Shown here: positions 50,751 to 59,520 of the stretch, piece by piece
How the letters are laid out: every line of letters starts with the position of its first letter
Position numbering within the stretch: the stretch's first letter is position 1
Assembly (NCBI GenBank): GCA_963738375.1
Contig: CAVTWL010000009.1
Location: 1-64,000 of the forward strand
Length of the DNA stretch: 64,000 nt
Direction of reading: 5' to 3'
Source of the DNA: Bog-159 sp963738375
GTDB lineage: Bacteria > Acidobacteriota > Terriglobia > Bryobacterales > Bryobacteraceae
Notes under the pieces: generated by a model
Seen by the model: the letters and a program-made list of their open reading frames with translations, nothing else
Databases searched by the model: none
Told to the model about the DNA's origin: nothing
Made by a program: the position numbers and the translations under genes

Positions 50751-51883
50751 TGGCGGCGATGGTGGATAGTGCCCAGATCGTCGAACAGAGCGGACAGACG
50801 GAAGCCGTGCGCGGCGCCGCTTTTTTGTTTGCGGGCGGAGGTACGGGCGGGCACGTCATCCCCGGACTGGCGGTGGCGCGGGAATTGCGGCACCGGGGGC
50901 ACTCGGCGTTTTTTGTCGGCACGGAACGGGGCATTGAGAGCAGGCTGGTCCCTACCGCGGGATTTGCGCTGGAACTGATTCGCATTGGAGGGCTGAAGCG
51001 AGTTGGGCTGGCGCAAACCGCGGCGACGCTGGCGCAACTGCCGGTGAGCACGATGCACGCTTCGCGGTTGTTGAAGGAACGGCGGGTGGCGGCGGTTTTC
51101 AGCATGGGCGGATATGTGGCCGGGCCGCCAGTCATCGCGGCGCTGCTGCGGCGGGTGCCGGTGGTGCTGATGGAGCCGAACGCGGTTCCGGGTATCACCA
51201 ACCGGTGGATTGCGCGGTATGTGCGGCGGGCGCTGATCAGCTTTCCGGAGACAGCCGCATATTTTCCAGCGGGCAGGACGGAGTTAGCGGGGCTGCCGGT
51301 GCGGGAGGAGTTTTTTGAAGTCTCGTCCGCGCCGCCGGCCGGCAAGTTTACGGTATTGATTACCGGGGGCAGCCAGGGATCGCGGACCTTGAATCAGGCG
51401 GCACGGCAGAGTTTGCGGCTGTTTCGCGCGAGCAACACGCAGTTTCGGATGATCCACCAATGCGGGGCCGCCGCGCTCGAAGGAATGCGGGCGGCTTACG
51501 CGGAGTCTGGCGTGGAGGCGGAAGTGTTGTCGTTCATTCCGGATATGCCGACGGCGTTCTCCCAGGTGCACCTGGTGGTTTCGCGTTCCGGCGCAGGCGC
51601 GGTCGCGGAATTGGCGGCGGCGGGAAAGCCGTCGATCTTGACGCCGTTTCCGTTTGCCGCCGACCAGCACCAACTGCGCAACGCGGAAGCGTTTGTGCGG
51701 GCCGGTGCCGCGTGTCTGATCGAAGATCGTGAGATGACCGGAGAGAACTTGTTTGAAACGGTGTCGCGGCTGGCTGCGGATCCGGTGGTTTTAACGCGAA
51801 TGGGAGTGGCGGCGCGTGGGCTGGCGCATCCCGGCGCGGCGCGACGCGCGGCGGATGTTCTGGAAGAAGTGGCGCGGGGCTAA
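50750..51883 (+). CDS. murG: UDP-GlcNAc:undecaprenyl-PP-MurNAc-pentapeptide GlcNAc transferase
   Basis: MurG makes lipid II by adding GlcNAc to lipid I at the inner face of the membrane. The 377-residue protein has the glycine-rich loop AGGGTGGHVIPGLAVARELR, GGYVAGPPVIAALLRRVPVV, the UDP-GlcNAc site ITGGSQGSRTLNQAARQS and SRSGAGAVAELAAAGKPSIL, then PFPFAADQHQLRNAEAFVRA. The ATG at 50750 shares an A with the ftsW stop. A longer reading frame begins upstream in ftsW but out of phase with it. Confidence 0.97.
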   Translation: MAAMVDSAQIVEQSGQTEAVRGAAFLFAGGGTGGHVIPGLAVARELRHRGHSAFFVGTERGIESRLVPTAGFALELIRIGGLKRVGLAQTAATLAQLPVSTMHASRLLKERRVAAVFSMGGYVAGPPVIAALLRRVPVVLMEPNAVPGITNRWIARYVRRALISFPETAAYFPAGRTELAGLPVREEFFEVSSAPPAGKFTVLITGGSQGSRTLNQAARQSLRLFRASNTQFRMIHQCGAAALEGMRAAYAESGVEAEVLSFIPDMPTAFSQVHLVVSRSGAGAVAELAAAGKPSILTPFPFAADQHQLRNAEAFVRAGAACLIEDREMTGENLFETVSRLAADPVVLTRMGVAARGLAHPGAARRAADVLEEVARG

Positions 51884-51899
51884 ATCCTTACGATTTTCG

Positions 51900-51929
51900 T
51901 TGACACTGGACATAAAAAGCCGAAACAAT
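51900..51929 (+). promoter_or_regulatory. Internal promoter before murC
   Basis: TTGACA (51900-51905) and AACAAT (51924-51929) form a -35 and -10 pair with an 18-base spacer. The gap between murG and murC (57 bases) is the widest in the cluster. Transcription would begin near 51936, a few bases from the murC ATG at 51941, leaving almost no leader. Confidence 0.45.
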
Positions 51930-51940
51930 ACGAGTAGATA

Positions 51941-53338
51941 ATGTTTTTTAGACGGCAGCACCTGCATTTCACGGGGATCGGCGGAATTGGCATGAGCGGC
52001 ATCGCCGAAGTGCTGCTGAATCTCGGCTATACGATCAGCGGATCGGACATCAAGCTGACTCCGATCACGGAACGGCTGGCGGCGATGGGCGCGTCGATTC
52101 ACGAGGGGCACACCGCGTCGAACGTGGCGGGAGCGCGGGCGCTGGTGGTCAGTTCCGCGGTGGACGAGCAGAATCCCGAGGTGCAGGAAGCGCGGCGGCT
52201 GCAAATTCCGGTGATTCCGAGGGGCGAATTGCTGGCGGAGTTGATGCGGTTGAAGTACGGGATCGCGATTGCCGGCAGCCACGGGAAAACGACTACGACT
52301 TCGATGACCGCGACCATTTTGAACCACGCGGGGCTGGATCCGACGGTGATGGTGGGCGGACGTGTCGCCACCATGGGCGGTTCGAACGCGCGGGTGGGGC
52401 ATAGCGATTTTCTGGTGGTGGAGTCGGATGAAAGCGACGGATCGTTTCTGAAGCTGGCGCCTATTTTGGCTATCGTTACAAATATCGACCGGGAACACCT
52501 GGACCATTACGCGTCGCTAGAGCAAATCCGGGCGGCGTTCATCGAGTTCGTCAACAAAGTGCCGTTTTATGGCGCGGCGATCGTGTGCGTGGACGACGAC
52601 AATGTGAAAAGTATTCTGCCGGCGATCCGGCGCCGGACCATTACTTATGGAGCGAGTACGCAGGCTGACCTGGAAGCGGGCGAGATTTTTTGCGGGCCGT
52701 TCGCCAGCGATTTCAGCCTGCGTTACCGGCAAGCGGATCTGGGGCAGTTCCACTTGCGCGTTCCCGGCAGGCACAACGTGCTCAACGCTACGGCGGCGGC
52801 GGCGGTGGCGCTTGAATTAGAAGTCGCGCCGGACAAGATTCGCGAGGGGCTGGCGAGTTTCAGCGGGGTTGACCGTCGCTTCCAGACGCGCGGGCAGGAG
52901 GACGGGATCACCGTCATCGACGATTACGGGCACCATCCGACGGAGATTCGCGCAACGCTGGCGGCCGCGCGGCTGTGCGGTTTCCGGCGGATTCACGTGC
53001 TGTTCCAGCCACACCGGTATTCGCGGACATTCCATCTGATGGACGAGTTCGGCGGGGCTTTTCACGACGCCGACACCGTTTTGGTGCTGGATATCTATGC
53101 CGCGTCGGAGCGCGCGATCGAAGGCGTTAGTGGGGAGGCCGTGGCGGAGCGCATCCGGCAATTTGGGCATCGCGGCGCGGAATATGTGGGCACGATGGAT
53201 CGCGGGGTGGATGCTTTGCGTGCGGCGGCCGAACCGGGCGACCTGGTGATGACACTGGGCGCGGGGAATGTCTGGCAGGCGGGCGATTTGCTGCTGGCCC
53301 GATTGAAGCAGCCGCGGCTGGAGGCGAAGGTCAACTAA
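51941..53338 (+). CDS. murC: UDP-MurNAc:L-alanine ligase
   Basis: MurC starts the peptide stem by adding L-alanine to UDP-MurNAc. The 465-residue protein has the nucleotide motif LHFTGIGGIGMSGIAEVLL, the ATP loop IAGSHGKTTTTSMTATIL, VVESDESDGSFLKLAP, TNIDREHLDHYASLEQI, IDDYGHHPTEIRATLAAAR and VLFQPHRYSRTFHLMDEF. The 57-base space upstream is the only gap above 14 bases in the cluster. The start has no purine-rich ribosome site. The stop overlaps the ftsQ start (TAATG). Confidence 0.97.
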   Translation: MFFRRQHLHFTGIGGIGMSGIAEVLLNLGYTISGSDIKLTPITERLAAMGASIHEGHTASNVAGARALVVSSAVDEQNPEVQEARRLQIPVIPRGELLAELMRLKYGIAIAGSHGKTTTTSMTATILNHAGLDPTVMVGGRVATMGGSNARVGHSDFLVVESDESDGSFLKLAPILAIVTNIDREHLDHYASLEQIRAAFIEFVNKVPFYGAAIVCVDDDNVKSILPAIRRRTITYGASTQADLEAGEIFCGPFASDFSLRYRQADLGQFHLRVPGRHNVLNATAAAAVALELEVAPDKIREGLASFSGVDRRFQTRGQEDGITVIDDYGHHPTEIRATLAAARLCGFRRIHVLFQPHRYSRTFHLMDEFGGAFHDADTVLVLDIYAASERAIEGVSGEAVAERIRQFGHRGAEYVGTMDRGVDALRAAAEPGDLVMTLGAGNVWQAGDLLLARLKQPRLEAKVN

Positions 53339-54132
53339 TGCCGCGCGAAAAGCCTCGTCAAGGAATCCGCTGGCGCTTGTGGTTCGGCGTTCTCGCCTGG
53401 GGCGCGGTGTTTATTTCGAGCGCCGTGGCGGCGCGGCAGGCGCATCATTATGTCCTGACCGACGCGCAATTCCTGCTTTCGAGCGAAGACCGGCACGCGT
53501 TGACCATCGACGGCGTTACTTATGCCTCGCGGGCCAAACTGGCGCGGCTGTTCTCGACCGATTTCGGCCGCAGCATCTTTTCCGTGCCGCTGGACGAACG
53601 GCGGCGACGGCTGCTGGCCATCGATTGGGTGGAAGACGCGGTGGTTTCGCGGGTATGGCCCAATCGACTGTTGGTCCACATTATCGAGCGCCAGCCGGTG
53701 GCTTTTGTGAGCCTGCCGGTACGCGCGTCGGGATCGGCTGCACGCTTCCTGCTGGTGGATGCGCAGGGTGTGCTGCTGGATCCGCCGTCGCGGGCGCAAT
53801 TTACTTTTCCGGTCCTGATGGGCCTGAGTGAAGATCAGTCCGACGCCGAGCGGCGCGTGCGTGTGCGCGCCATGCAGAATCTGATGGACGATCTCGGCCC
53901 GTCGGGACAGAATGTTTCCGAAATCAATGCCGCCGCACCCGACGATCTGACAGTAGTTGCCCAAGTGGAGGGCCGCCCCCTGGAACTCAAGCTCGGCGAC
54001 GGTAACTATGCCAAGCGCTTGCAGAATTTCCTGCTGCACTATCCGGAGATTCGCAAACATGCGGCCAACGTCTCGACGTTCGATTTGCGTCTGGACGACC
54101 GCATTACCGCCAAGGAGCCGAGCCAGCAATGA
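53338..54132 (+). CDS. ftsQ: Divisome protein FtsQ/DivIB
   Basis: The 264-residue protein has a short cytoplasmic part, one membrane segment (LWFGVLAWGAVFISSAVAAR), and a periplasmic POTRA domain (VDWVEDAVVSRVWPNRLLVH-like, IDWVEDAVVSRVWPNRL) plus a beta domain ending NVSTFDLRLDDRITAKE. FtsQ links the early and late division proteins. It lies in its conserved place between murC and ftsA; murB and ddl, often present here, are missing. The start overlaps the murC stop. Confidence 0.9.
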   Translation: MPREKPRQGIRWRLWFGVLAWGAVFISSAVAARQAHHYVLTDAQFLLSSEDRHALTIDGVTYASRAKLARLFSTDFGRSIFSVPLDERRRRLLAIDWVEDAVVSRVWPNRLLVHIIERQPVAFVSLPVRASGSAARFLLVDAQGVLLDPPSRAQFTFPVLMGLSEDQSDAERRVRVRAMQNLMDDLGPSGQNVSEINAAAPDDLTVVAQVEGRPLELKLGDGNYAKRLQNFLLHYPEIRKHAANVSTFDLRLDDRITAKEPSQQ

Positions 54133-55319
54133 GTACGCCCAACACCTTCCACGCCGTCGGGCTGGACGCCGGGAGCGCATGGACGCGCTGTGTGATCAGC
54201 CGCCTGGAACAGGGTTGCATGCGTTTTCTGGGATGCGCCAGCGTGCCATCGCAGGGATGGAACAAAGGAACGATCGCCGACCAGACCGCCGTTTCGGAAT
54301 CGATGCTGGCGGCGCTGCGGCAAGCTGAGAATAATGCGCAGACCGCAGTGGACGCGGCTGTGGTGGGGGTAGGCGCGACGGTGCGCGGGGCGAATTGCCG
54401 CGGGTTTCACGATCTTGGGCGGCAGAGAACGGTGGAGCAGCGCGACGTGAATCGGGCGGTGGAGCGGGCCAAGCGAGTTCTGCTGCCCGAGGACACCATG
54501 GTGCTGCAGATGTTTCCGCAGGATTTTTTGGTGGACGGGCACCCGGGGCATCGCGACCCACGGAAAATGGTGGCGGGGCAGATCGAAGCCAATGTCCATT
54601 TGGTGATGGCGTCGCAGCGGGAGCACGAGAATCTGGTTACCGGGGTGAATCTGGCCCATCTGGCGGTGGAGGAGACGGTTTTCGAAGGCCTGGCTGCGTC
54701 GTATGCGGCGGTTTTGCCGGAGGACCGGCGGGAAGGCGCGGCGGTACTGGATATCGGGGCGCAGTCTTCAGAGTTGGTGGTTTACTATGGCGACGCGATG
54801 CAGTTGGCGATCAGCCTACCGCTTTCCGGGGATCATTTCACGCGGGACGTGGCGCGGGGATTGTGCATTTCGTATGAGGACGCGCTGCACATTAAGCACG
54901 AGTTTGGGAGCGCACGGGCGGACATTACGGCGGAGAATTGCTTCGTTGAAGTGGCGTCGCGGGAAGATCGCGACGTTTCGCGGCGGACGCTGAACCGGAT
55001 TCTGGAGTCGAGGGCGCTGGACCTGTTCCAAATGGTGCAGCGGGAACTGGCGCGCGTGGGACTGGACGGCGCGCTGATGGGCGGCATGTTCCTGTGCGGG
55101 GGCGGGGCGCGGCTGGAAGGCATGTGCGAGATCGCGGAAGAGGTTCTGAGATGCAGGGTCTGCAACGCGCTGCCGGTGGGCATCGAAGATTGGCCGGAGG
55201 AGCTTTGCGATCCGGCATGGACAACGGTGGCGGGGTTGGCAATGTATTCAGCGAAGTTGAAATCGAAGCAGGAGCTGCAGCGGCAAGAGCGGGGGTTGTT
55301 GGGCAAAATTTTGAAGTAA
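54129..55319 (+). CDS. ftsA: Cell division actin-like protein FtsA
   Basis: FtsA anchors FtsZ filaments to the membrane. The 396-residue protein has the actin-fold phosphate loops FHAVGLDAGSAWTRCVISR and AAVLDIGAQSSELVVYYGDA, the SHS2/1C insertion region, GDHFTRDVARGLCISYEDA and GGMFLCGGGARLEGMCEIAE. The C-terminal GLLGKILK is the amphipathic membrane-targeting helix. It overlaps ftsQ by four bases and is followed by ftsZ after 11 bases. Confidence 0.96.
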   Translation: MSTPNTFHAVGLDAGSAWTRCVISRLEQGCMRFLGCASVPSQGWNKGTIADQTAVSESMLAALRQAENNAQTAVDAAVVGVGATVRGANCRGFHDLGRQRTVEQRDVNRAVERAKRVLLPEDTMVLQMFPQDFLVDGHPGHRDPRKMVAGQIEANVHLVMASQREHENLVTGVNLAHLAVEETVFEGLAASYAAVLPEDRREGAAVLDIGAQSSELVVYYGDAMQLAISLPLSGDHFTRDVARGLCISYEDALHIKHEFGSARADITAENCFVEVASREDRDVSRRTLNRILESRALDLFQMVQRELARVGLDGALMGGMFLCGGGARLEGMCEIAEEVLRCRVCNALPVGIEDWPEELCDPAWTTVAGLAMYSAKLKSKQELQRQERGLLGKILK

Positions 55320-55330
55320 GCGAGGCAATC

Positions 55331-56542
55331 ATGGGGCTGATCGATTCCGATAACGACGATTTGAAATACGAGATCCAGGAAGAGGCCAACGGCGGCGCTA
55401 GGATTAAGGTCATTGGCGTTGGCGGCGGGGGCTGCAACGCGGTGGCGCGCTTATACCGTGAAGGCATGCCGGGCGTGGAGTTTTGCGCCATGAACACAGA
55501 CGCGCAGGCTTTGGCCAGTTGCGAAGTGCCGAACAAGCTGCAATTGGGCGCGAAGATCACCAATGGTCTGGGGGCCGGGTGCAACGCGGAGATCGGCCGG
55601 CAGGCGGCGCTTGAAAATACGGACAAGATCGTAGAGCTGCTGCAGGGCGCGGACATGGTCTTCGTCAGCGCGGGCTTGGGCGGCGGGACGGGTACGGGGG
55701 CGGCACCGGTGATCGCATCGCTGGCGAAGGAACTGGAAGCGCTAACCATCGCGGTGGTGACCAAGCCGTTCGTCTTCGAAGGCGCGAAGCGGATGCGGCT
55801 GGCAGACCAGGGACTGATGAAGCTGGCTTCGACGGTGGACACGGTCATCGCGATTCCCAACGACCGGCTGCTGAAACTGGTGCCGCGGGGGACCAGCTTC
55901 TTCGAAGCTTTCAAACTGGCGGACGATCTGCTGCGCCAGGCGGTGCAGGGGATCAGCGACATCATCAATACTCCGGGCATCATCAACCGCGACTTCGCGG
56001 ACGTGAAAGCCACCATGCTGGGCATGGGCTACGCCATGATGGGGACGGCGACGGGGCGCGGCGATACGGCGGCCGTGGATGCGGCGCGGGAGGCGATCAA
56101 TTCGCCGCTGCTCGAAGACTCGCGGATTGCGGGCGCGCGCGGCGTGCTGATCAACATTACAGGTTCCAGCCGGCTGGGGCTGCACGAGGTGAACGAAGCC
56201 TGCTCGATTATCCGCGAGGCCGCGGATTGCGAGGACGTGCAGATCAACTTCGGCGTGACCATGGACGAAAACATGGCGGATGCGGTGAAGGTGACGGTGA
56301 TCGCGACCGGATTCCAGCCGAATTATGCGCCTCAGGCGGAGGTTAAGGCTGTGCCGGTGGCTGGTCCGACAATCGTGGCTTGGTCGGAACCTGCGGTGGC
56401 GGCGGTGGCGGCGCCGGTTGCGATTGAGCCGGTGGTGGAAGCGGCGCCTACCGCGGCGGTTAACGGGGAGCCGGAGCCTCCTTTCGATCCCGAGGATTTC
56501 GATACTCCGGCGTATTTGCGGCAGGGGCGGTTGTTGAATTAG
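55331..56542 (+). CDS. ftsZ: Cell division tubulin-like GTPase FtsZ
   Basis: FtsZ polymerises into the Z ring. The protein of 403 residues has KVIGVGGGGCNAVARLY, the GTP-binding tubulin motif AGLGGGTGTGAAPVIASLAK, FEGAKRMRLADQGLMKL, NDRLLKLVPRGTSFFEAF, the T7-loop region NRDFADVKATMLGMGYAMMG and a C-terminal alanine/valine linker with the conserved end peptide DTPAYLRQ. The ATG at 55331 follows GAGG; an apparent extension upstream lies in ftsA in another frame. The stop overlaps the alkA stop on the other strand by four bases, with no room for a terminator. Confidence 0.98.
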   Translation: MGLIDSDNDDLKYEIQEEANGGARIKVIGVGGGGCNAVARLYREGMPGVEFCAMNTDAQALASCEVPNKLQLGAKITNGLGAGCNAEIGRQAALENTDKIVELLQGADMVFVSAGLGGGTGTGAAPVIASLAKELEALTIAVVTKPFVFEGAKRMRLADQGLMKLASTVDTVIAIPNDRLLKLVPRGTSFFEAFKLADDLLRQAVQGISDIINTPGIINRDFADVKATMLGMGYAMMGTATGRGDTAAVDAAREAINSPLLEDSRIAGARGVLINITGSSRLGLHEVNEACSIIREAADCEDVQINFGVTMDENMADAVKVTVIATGFQPNYAPQAEVKAVPVAGPTIVAWSEPAVAAVAAPVAIEPVVEAAPTAAVNGEPEPPFDPEDFDTPAYLRQGRLLN

Positions 56543-57342
56543 CGGTTCTGCCCCACAGAGAGGCTTCTCCAGAGGTAGATCGCGGCGTAGGCGCGCCAGG
56601 GGCGCCACGTCTGCGATCTGGTTTCCAGTTCACGGGTAGTTCGCAGACCACTGGCTTTTAGCAGGCCCAGATCGCCGGATGGGAAGGCATCGCGATCGCC
56701 CAAGGCTCGCAGGGCGACGTACTGCGTAGTCCAATCGCCGATTCCCGGCAATTTCCGGAATTCGCTCGAACAATCGGACCCGAAATCGAGTAGACCCGCG
56801 GTTACGGCAGCCGCGAGGTTGCGGATTGTCGCGGCACGGGCGCGGGGTAGGCCAATTACGGTCAGATCGGCGTCCGCCAGGACGGCAGGGAGCGGGAAAA
56901 GGTGGGTAAGCCCTTTGTTTGGCGAGATAGCTGTGCCGAATTCGCGGACCAGGCGGGCGGCTAACGTGCTGGCGCCTTTGACCGTTACCTGCTGGCCGAG
57001 AATGGCTCTCACCGCGAGCTCGAAGGGATCCCAGCTGCCAGGGACGCGGAGGCCGGGTTCGCGGGCAACCAGCGGGGCTAGCAGGGGATCGCGGGCGAGG
57101 TGGGCGGCAATGGCGACCGGGTCGGCTTGCAAGTCGAATATCTGCTTCACTTTGTCGATGGCTGCCGGGGAGCTGGGGGGTGCCTTGACGAGTACGCCGC
57201 CGTTATTGAAAATAGCTTCAACGACTCCCGGGTTGCCATCGAGCGAGATAGTTCGGCGGTAGCAATTTCCCTCCACCCGCTCGACGCCGGCGATGGCCCG
57301 CGGCGCCAGAAAGGCCAGCAGTTGTGCGGATGGGTTATCCAT
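56539..57342 (-). CDS. alkA: DNA-3-methyladenine glycosylase II (AlkA)
   Basis: AlkA removes alkylated purines in base excision repair. The 267-residue protein has an N-terminal beta domain, WDPFELAVRAILGQQVTVKG, the helix-hairpin-helix loop RKLPGIGDWTTQYVALRALG and the catalytic aspartate in DAFPSGDLGLLKASG. The C-terminus ends RPWRAYAAIYLWRSLSVG. With the alkyltransferase-like gene at 4.4-4.8 kb it makes two alkylation-damage genes in the window. Confidence 0.95.
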   Translation of the reverse strand: MDNPSAQLLAFLAPRAIAGVERVEGNCYRRTISLDGNPGVVEAIFNNGGVLVKAPPSSPAAIDKVKQIFDLQADPVAIAAHLARDPLLAPLVAREPGLRVPGSWDPFELAVRAILGQQVTVKGASTLAARLVREFGTAISPNKGLTHLFPLPAVLADADLTVIGLPRARAATIRNLAAAVTAGLLDFGSDCSSEFRKLPGIGDWTTQYVALRALGDRDAFPSGDLGLLKASGLRTTRELETRSQTWRPWRAYAAIYLWRSLSVGQNR

Positions 57343-57509
57343 GTGCCTTCTTTAAGATAGCCATTTTTGGCCGCGATCCACCGCGAGCGGTGTTTTTCAA
57401 CCAACGGAATTGCCCGGCTCAACGTCAATATGGTGAGCAATCTCAATAGGTTGCGTTTTGGCAGCCATCGTGCAATTAGAGGCGATGTGATACGCCAAGG
57501 AGGTGGATC

Positions 57510-58916
57510 ATGAAGAATATTCGACTTCCACAGATTGTTCGCCGGACTCTGAGTCTGGCTTGTGTCCCGCTTCTCTTAGGCGGTTTGATGGTTGCCCAAC
57601 AGCAACCGGGTCCCTATGCGGCGCCGCCGGATGCAAATGGGCCTGCCGGTCCTTCGGCGCCGCTTCTTGCGCCGCAACAATTGGATACGCTGGTTGCGCC
57701 GGTCGCGCTGTATCCGGACCGCTTGTTAGGGCAGATCCTGGCGGCCTCCACGTATCCCCTTGAAATCGCTGAAGCCGCGCAGTGGCTGCAGCAGAATAAC
57801 CAGTTGCAGGGGCAACAGCTTGTAGAAGCCGCGCGCCAGCAGAACTGGGACCCCAGCATTCAGGCGATGGTGGTTTTTCCCGATGTGATGAACCGGCTGG
57901 CGTCAGACATTCGTTGGACGACGGATCTGGGAAACGCCTTTCTGGCGCAGCAAGCTGACGTGATGCATGCCGTACAACGCATGCGCGCTCAGGCTCAGGC
58001 CAACGGCAAGCTGCGGTCGAATGGCCAGCAGACGGTGACCACGGAAATGCAGGGCGACCAGTCGGCGATCGATATTGCGCCGGCGAATCCTGAGGTAGTC
58101 TACGTACCTTATTACAATCCGCAGTACATTTGGGGTCCTCCGGCGGTTGGATATTATCCGCCTTGGGACTATGTGGACTACGGGTATGGATACGGCTACG
58201 GCTTTGGGCCTGGAATCTACATTGGCGGATTTTTCGGCGGATTGGCATGGGGCGGCTGGGGTTGGGGACCGAACTGGTTCGGCGCCTCGCTGTTCCTGAA
58301 TCCGTTCTTCTTCACGCACTGGGGTTTCGGCGGTATCGGATTCCACGGCGGGCTGTGGGCCCACAACGGCTACCATCGGATGGGTATTGCGTATCCGAAC
58401 GCCGCTCTTCGGGGGCGGTACGGGGCAGCTTCGGTGGCCGGTTCGCGGGCCAATTACGCTACCCACGCCGCGGCTCGCTATAGCGGCGGTGCTGGGTCTC
58501 GGGCGACGACTGGTGCAGGAAGTGGGAGCCGGTATGGCTCATCCGGGACTTCCAACAGCTACCGGGGATCGAACTACAGCAGCGGAGCGAGCAACGCTTA
58601 CCGCGGCGGCAATGCGTCGAGTGCGGGCCGGAGTTATGGCAGCGGCAGCAGCACTTATCGCGGCAGCCCGTCTTATGGCGGTTCGACCAGCCGGGGAAGC
58701 GTTTATAGCGGCGGCGGTAGCGTCCACAGCTACGGCGGCAGCGTCCACGCGAATGGCGGGAGCGTCCATAGCAACACCGGCGGCGCCACCGTCCGGAGCA
58801 GCGGCGGGGGCGGTCATTCGAGCAGCAGCGGCGGGGGACATGCGAGCAGTGGCGGCGGTCATTCGAGCGGCGGCGGTCATAGCGGTGGTGGCGGACATAG
58901 CGGCGGCCACAGGTAA
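57510..58916 (+). CDS. DUF3300 protein with glycine/serine-rich tail
   Basis: The 468-residue protein has a signal peptide (SLACVPLLLGGLMVAQ), then the DUF3300 core: LLAPQQLDTLVAPVALYPDR, LLGQILAASTYPLEIAEAAQ, WDPSIQAMVVFPDVMNRLAS, DIAPANPEVVYVPYYNPQYI. The middle is aromatic and glycine-rich (GWGWGPNWFGASLFLNPF). From about residue 310 on it is low-complexity Gly/Ser/His/Tyr repeats ending SGGGGHSGGHR. The role of DUF3300 is unknown; it is an envelope protein. A strong ribosome site AAGGAGG precedes the ATG. A terminator follows 32 bases after the stop. Confidence 0.88.
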   Translation: MKNIRLPQIVRRTLSLACVPLLLGGLMVAQQQPGPYAAPPDANGPAGPSAPLLAPQQLDTLVAPVALYPDRLLGQILAASTYPLEIAEAAQWLQQNNQLQGQQLVEAARQQNWDPSIQAMVVFPDVMNRLASDIRWTTDLGNAFLAQQADVMHAVQRMRAQAQANGKLRSNGQQTVTTEMQGDQSAIDIAPANPEVVYVPYYNPQYIWGPPAVGYYPPWDYVDYGYGYGYGFGPGIYIGGFFGGLAWGGWGWGPNWFGASLFLNPFFFTHWGFGGIGFHGGLWAHNGYHRMGIAYPNAALRGRYGAASVAGSRANYATHAAARYSGGAGSRATTGAGSGSRYGSSGTSNSYRGSNYSSGASNAYRGGNASSAGRSYGSGSSTYRGSPSYGGSTSRGSVYSGGGSVHSYGGSVHANGGSVHSNTGGATVRSSGGGGHSSSSGGGHASSGGGHSSGGGHSGGGGHSGGHR

Positions 58917-58948
58917 AAGCGAAATTACGCCAGTCCAGTAGTTCAAGA

Positions 58949-58974
58949 GGGGTCGTTTCGACGGCCCCTTTTTT
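58949..58974 (+). terminator. Rho-independent terminator of the DUF3300 gene
   Basis: GGGGTCGT and ACGGCCCC form an 8-bp stem (one G-T and one C-G in the middle) closed by a TTCG tetraloop and followed by six T. It is a textbook intrinsic terminator. An RNA of intron type begins one base beyond it. Confidence 0.9.
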
Positions 58975-58975
58975 A

Positions 58976-59520
58976 GTGGCGTGCCGAGCATGTTCGACAG
59001 CTCGCGGTGAAAGTCCCCTTGGCAACCTGATGGAGGTGAAGTCATAGCGAAGCGGAAGGGCGTTCCGGCGGCGGAGGGCTGAAAGAAGTGTGGAGCAAAG
59101 TACCCGCGGATGTACAAGAACCGAATGAGAGGCATACGGTGCCGGGCTGAGCGGGCCAATGATAGCGAAGCCGACATCCATCAGGGCACTTTGTAGAACC
59201 AGCGGTTGAGTACGGAAAGCGGTCGAGCTTGCCTCGCAAGATCTGAAGTCAGCAGCGGGCGTAGTAATCGGCAACGGATGAAGGCCCAAAACGGTCTTCC
59301 GCAAGCCGGTAATGGGAGCGGTGAGTGAGCAGCGCGACTCATGGACGACAAGCTCCAGTAGAACCGGCTAGTGTTGGCCTTTATGGAGGAGAGTAGGAAT
59401 GAAACTCCGACGGTCTCCATGGAAGGGACCGACTCGTCTGCGGGAAAGCGCGGGACCGAAAGACCGGCCATCGCCGAACAGTTGATGGAGGACGTCTGCG
59501 AGCGACTGCGAGGCGGATGA
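58976..59520 (+). mobile_element. Group II intron remnant (terminator-associated, reverse transcriptase truncated)
   Basis: Directly after the terminator the sequence begins GTGGCGTGCCGAGCATG, near the GUGYG start of group II introns, and continues with CGGTGAAAGTCCCCTTGG, the domain I motif GTGAAAGTCC, and GTGAAGTCATAGCGAAG. Structured RNA-like sequence fills about 400 bases. An ATG at 59383 opens a short ORF of 45 codons: MEESRNETPTVSMEGTDSSA, then ERPAIAEQLMEDVCER, which matches my memory of the start of the intron-encoded reverse transcriptase; it stops at 59520 and no RT motifs or domain V/VI follow. Class C introns insert just behind terminator hairpins, as here. So this is a 5' remnant. 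Confidence 0.6.

Noticed and set aside
58700..58910. Short repeats that look like a repeat array or CRISPR
   Set aside because: They are codon-level repeats of the Gly/Ser/His tail of the DUF3300 protein, in frame and without spacers.
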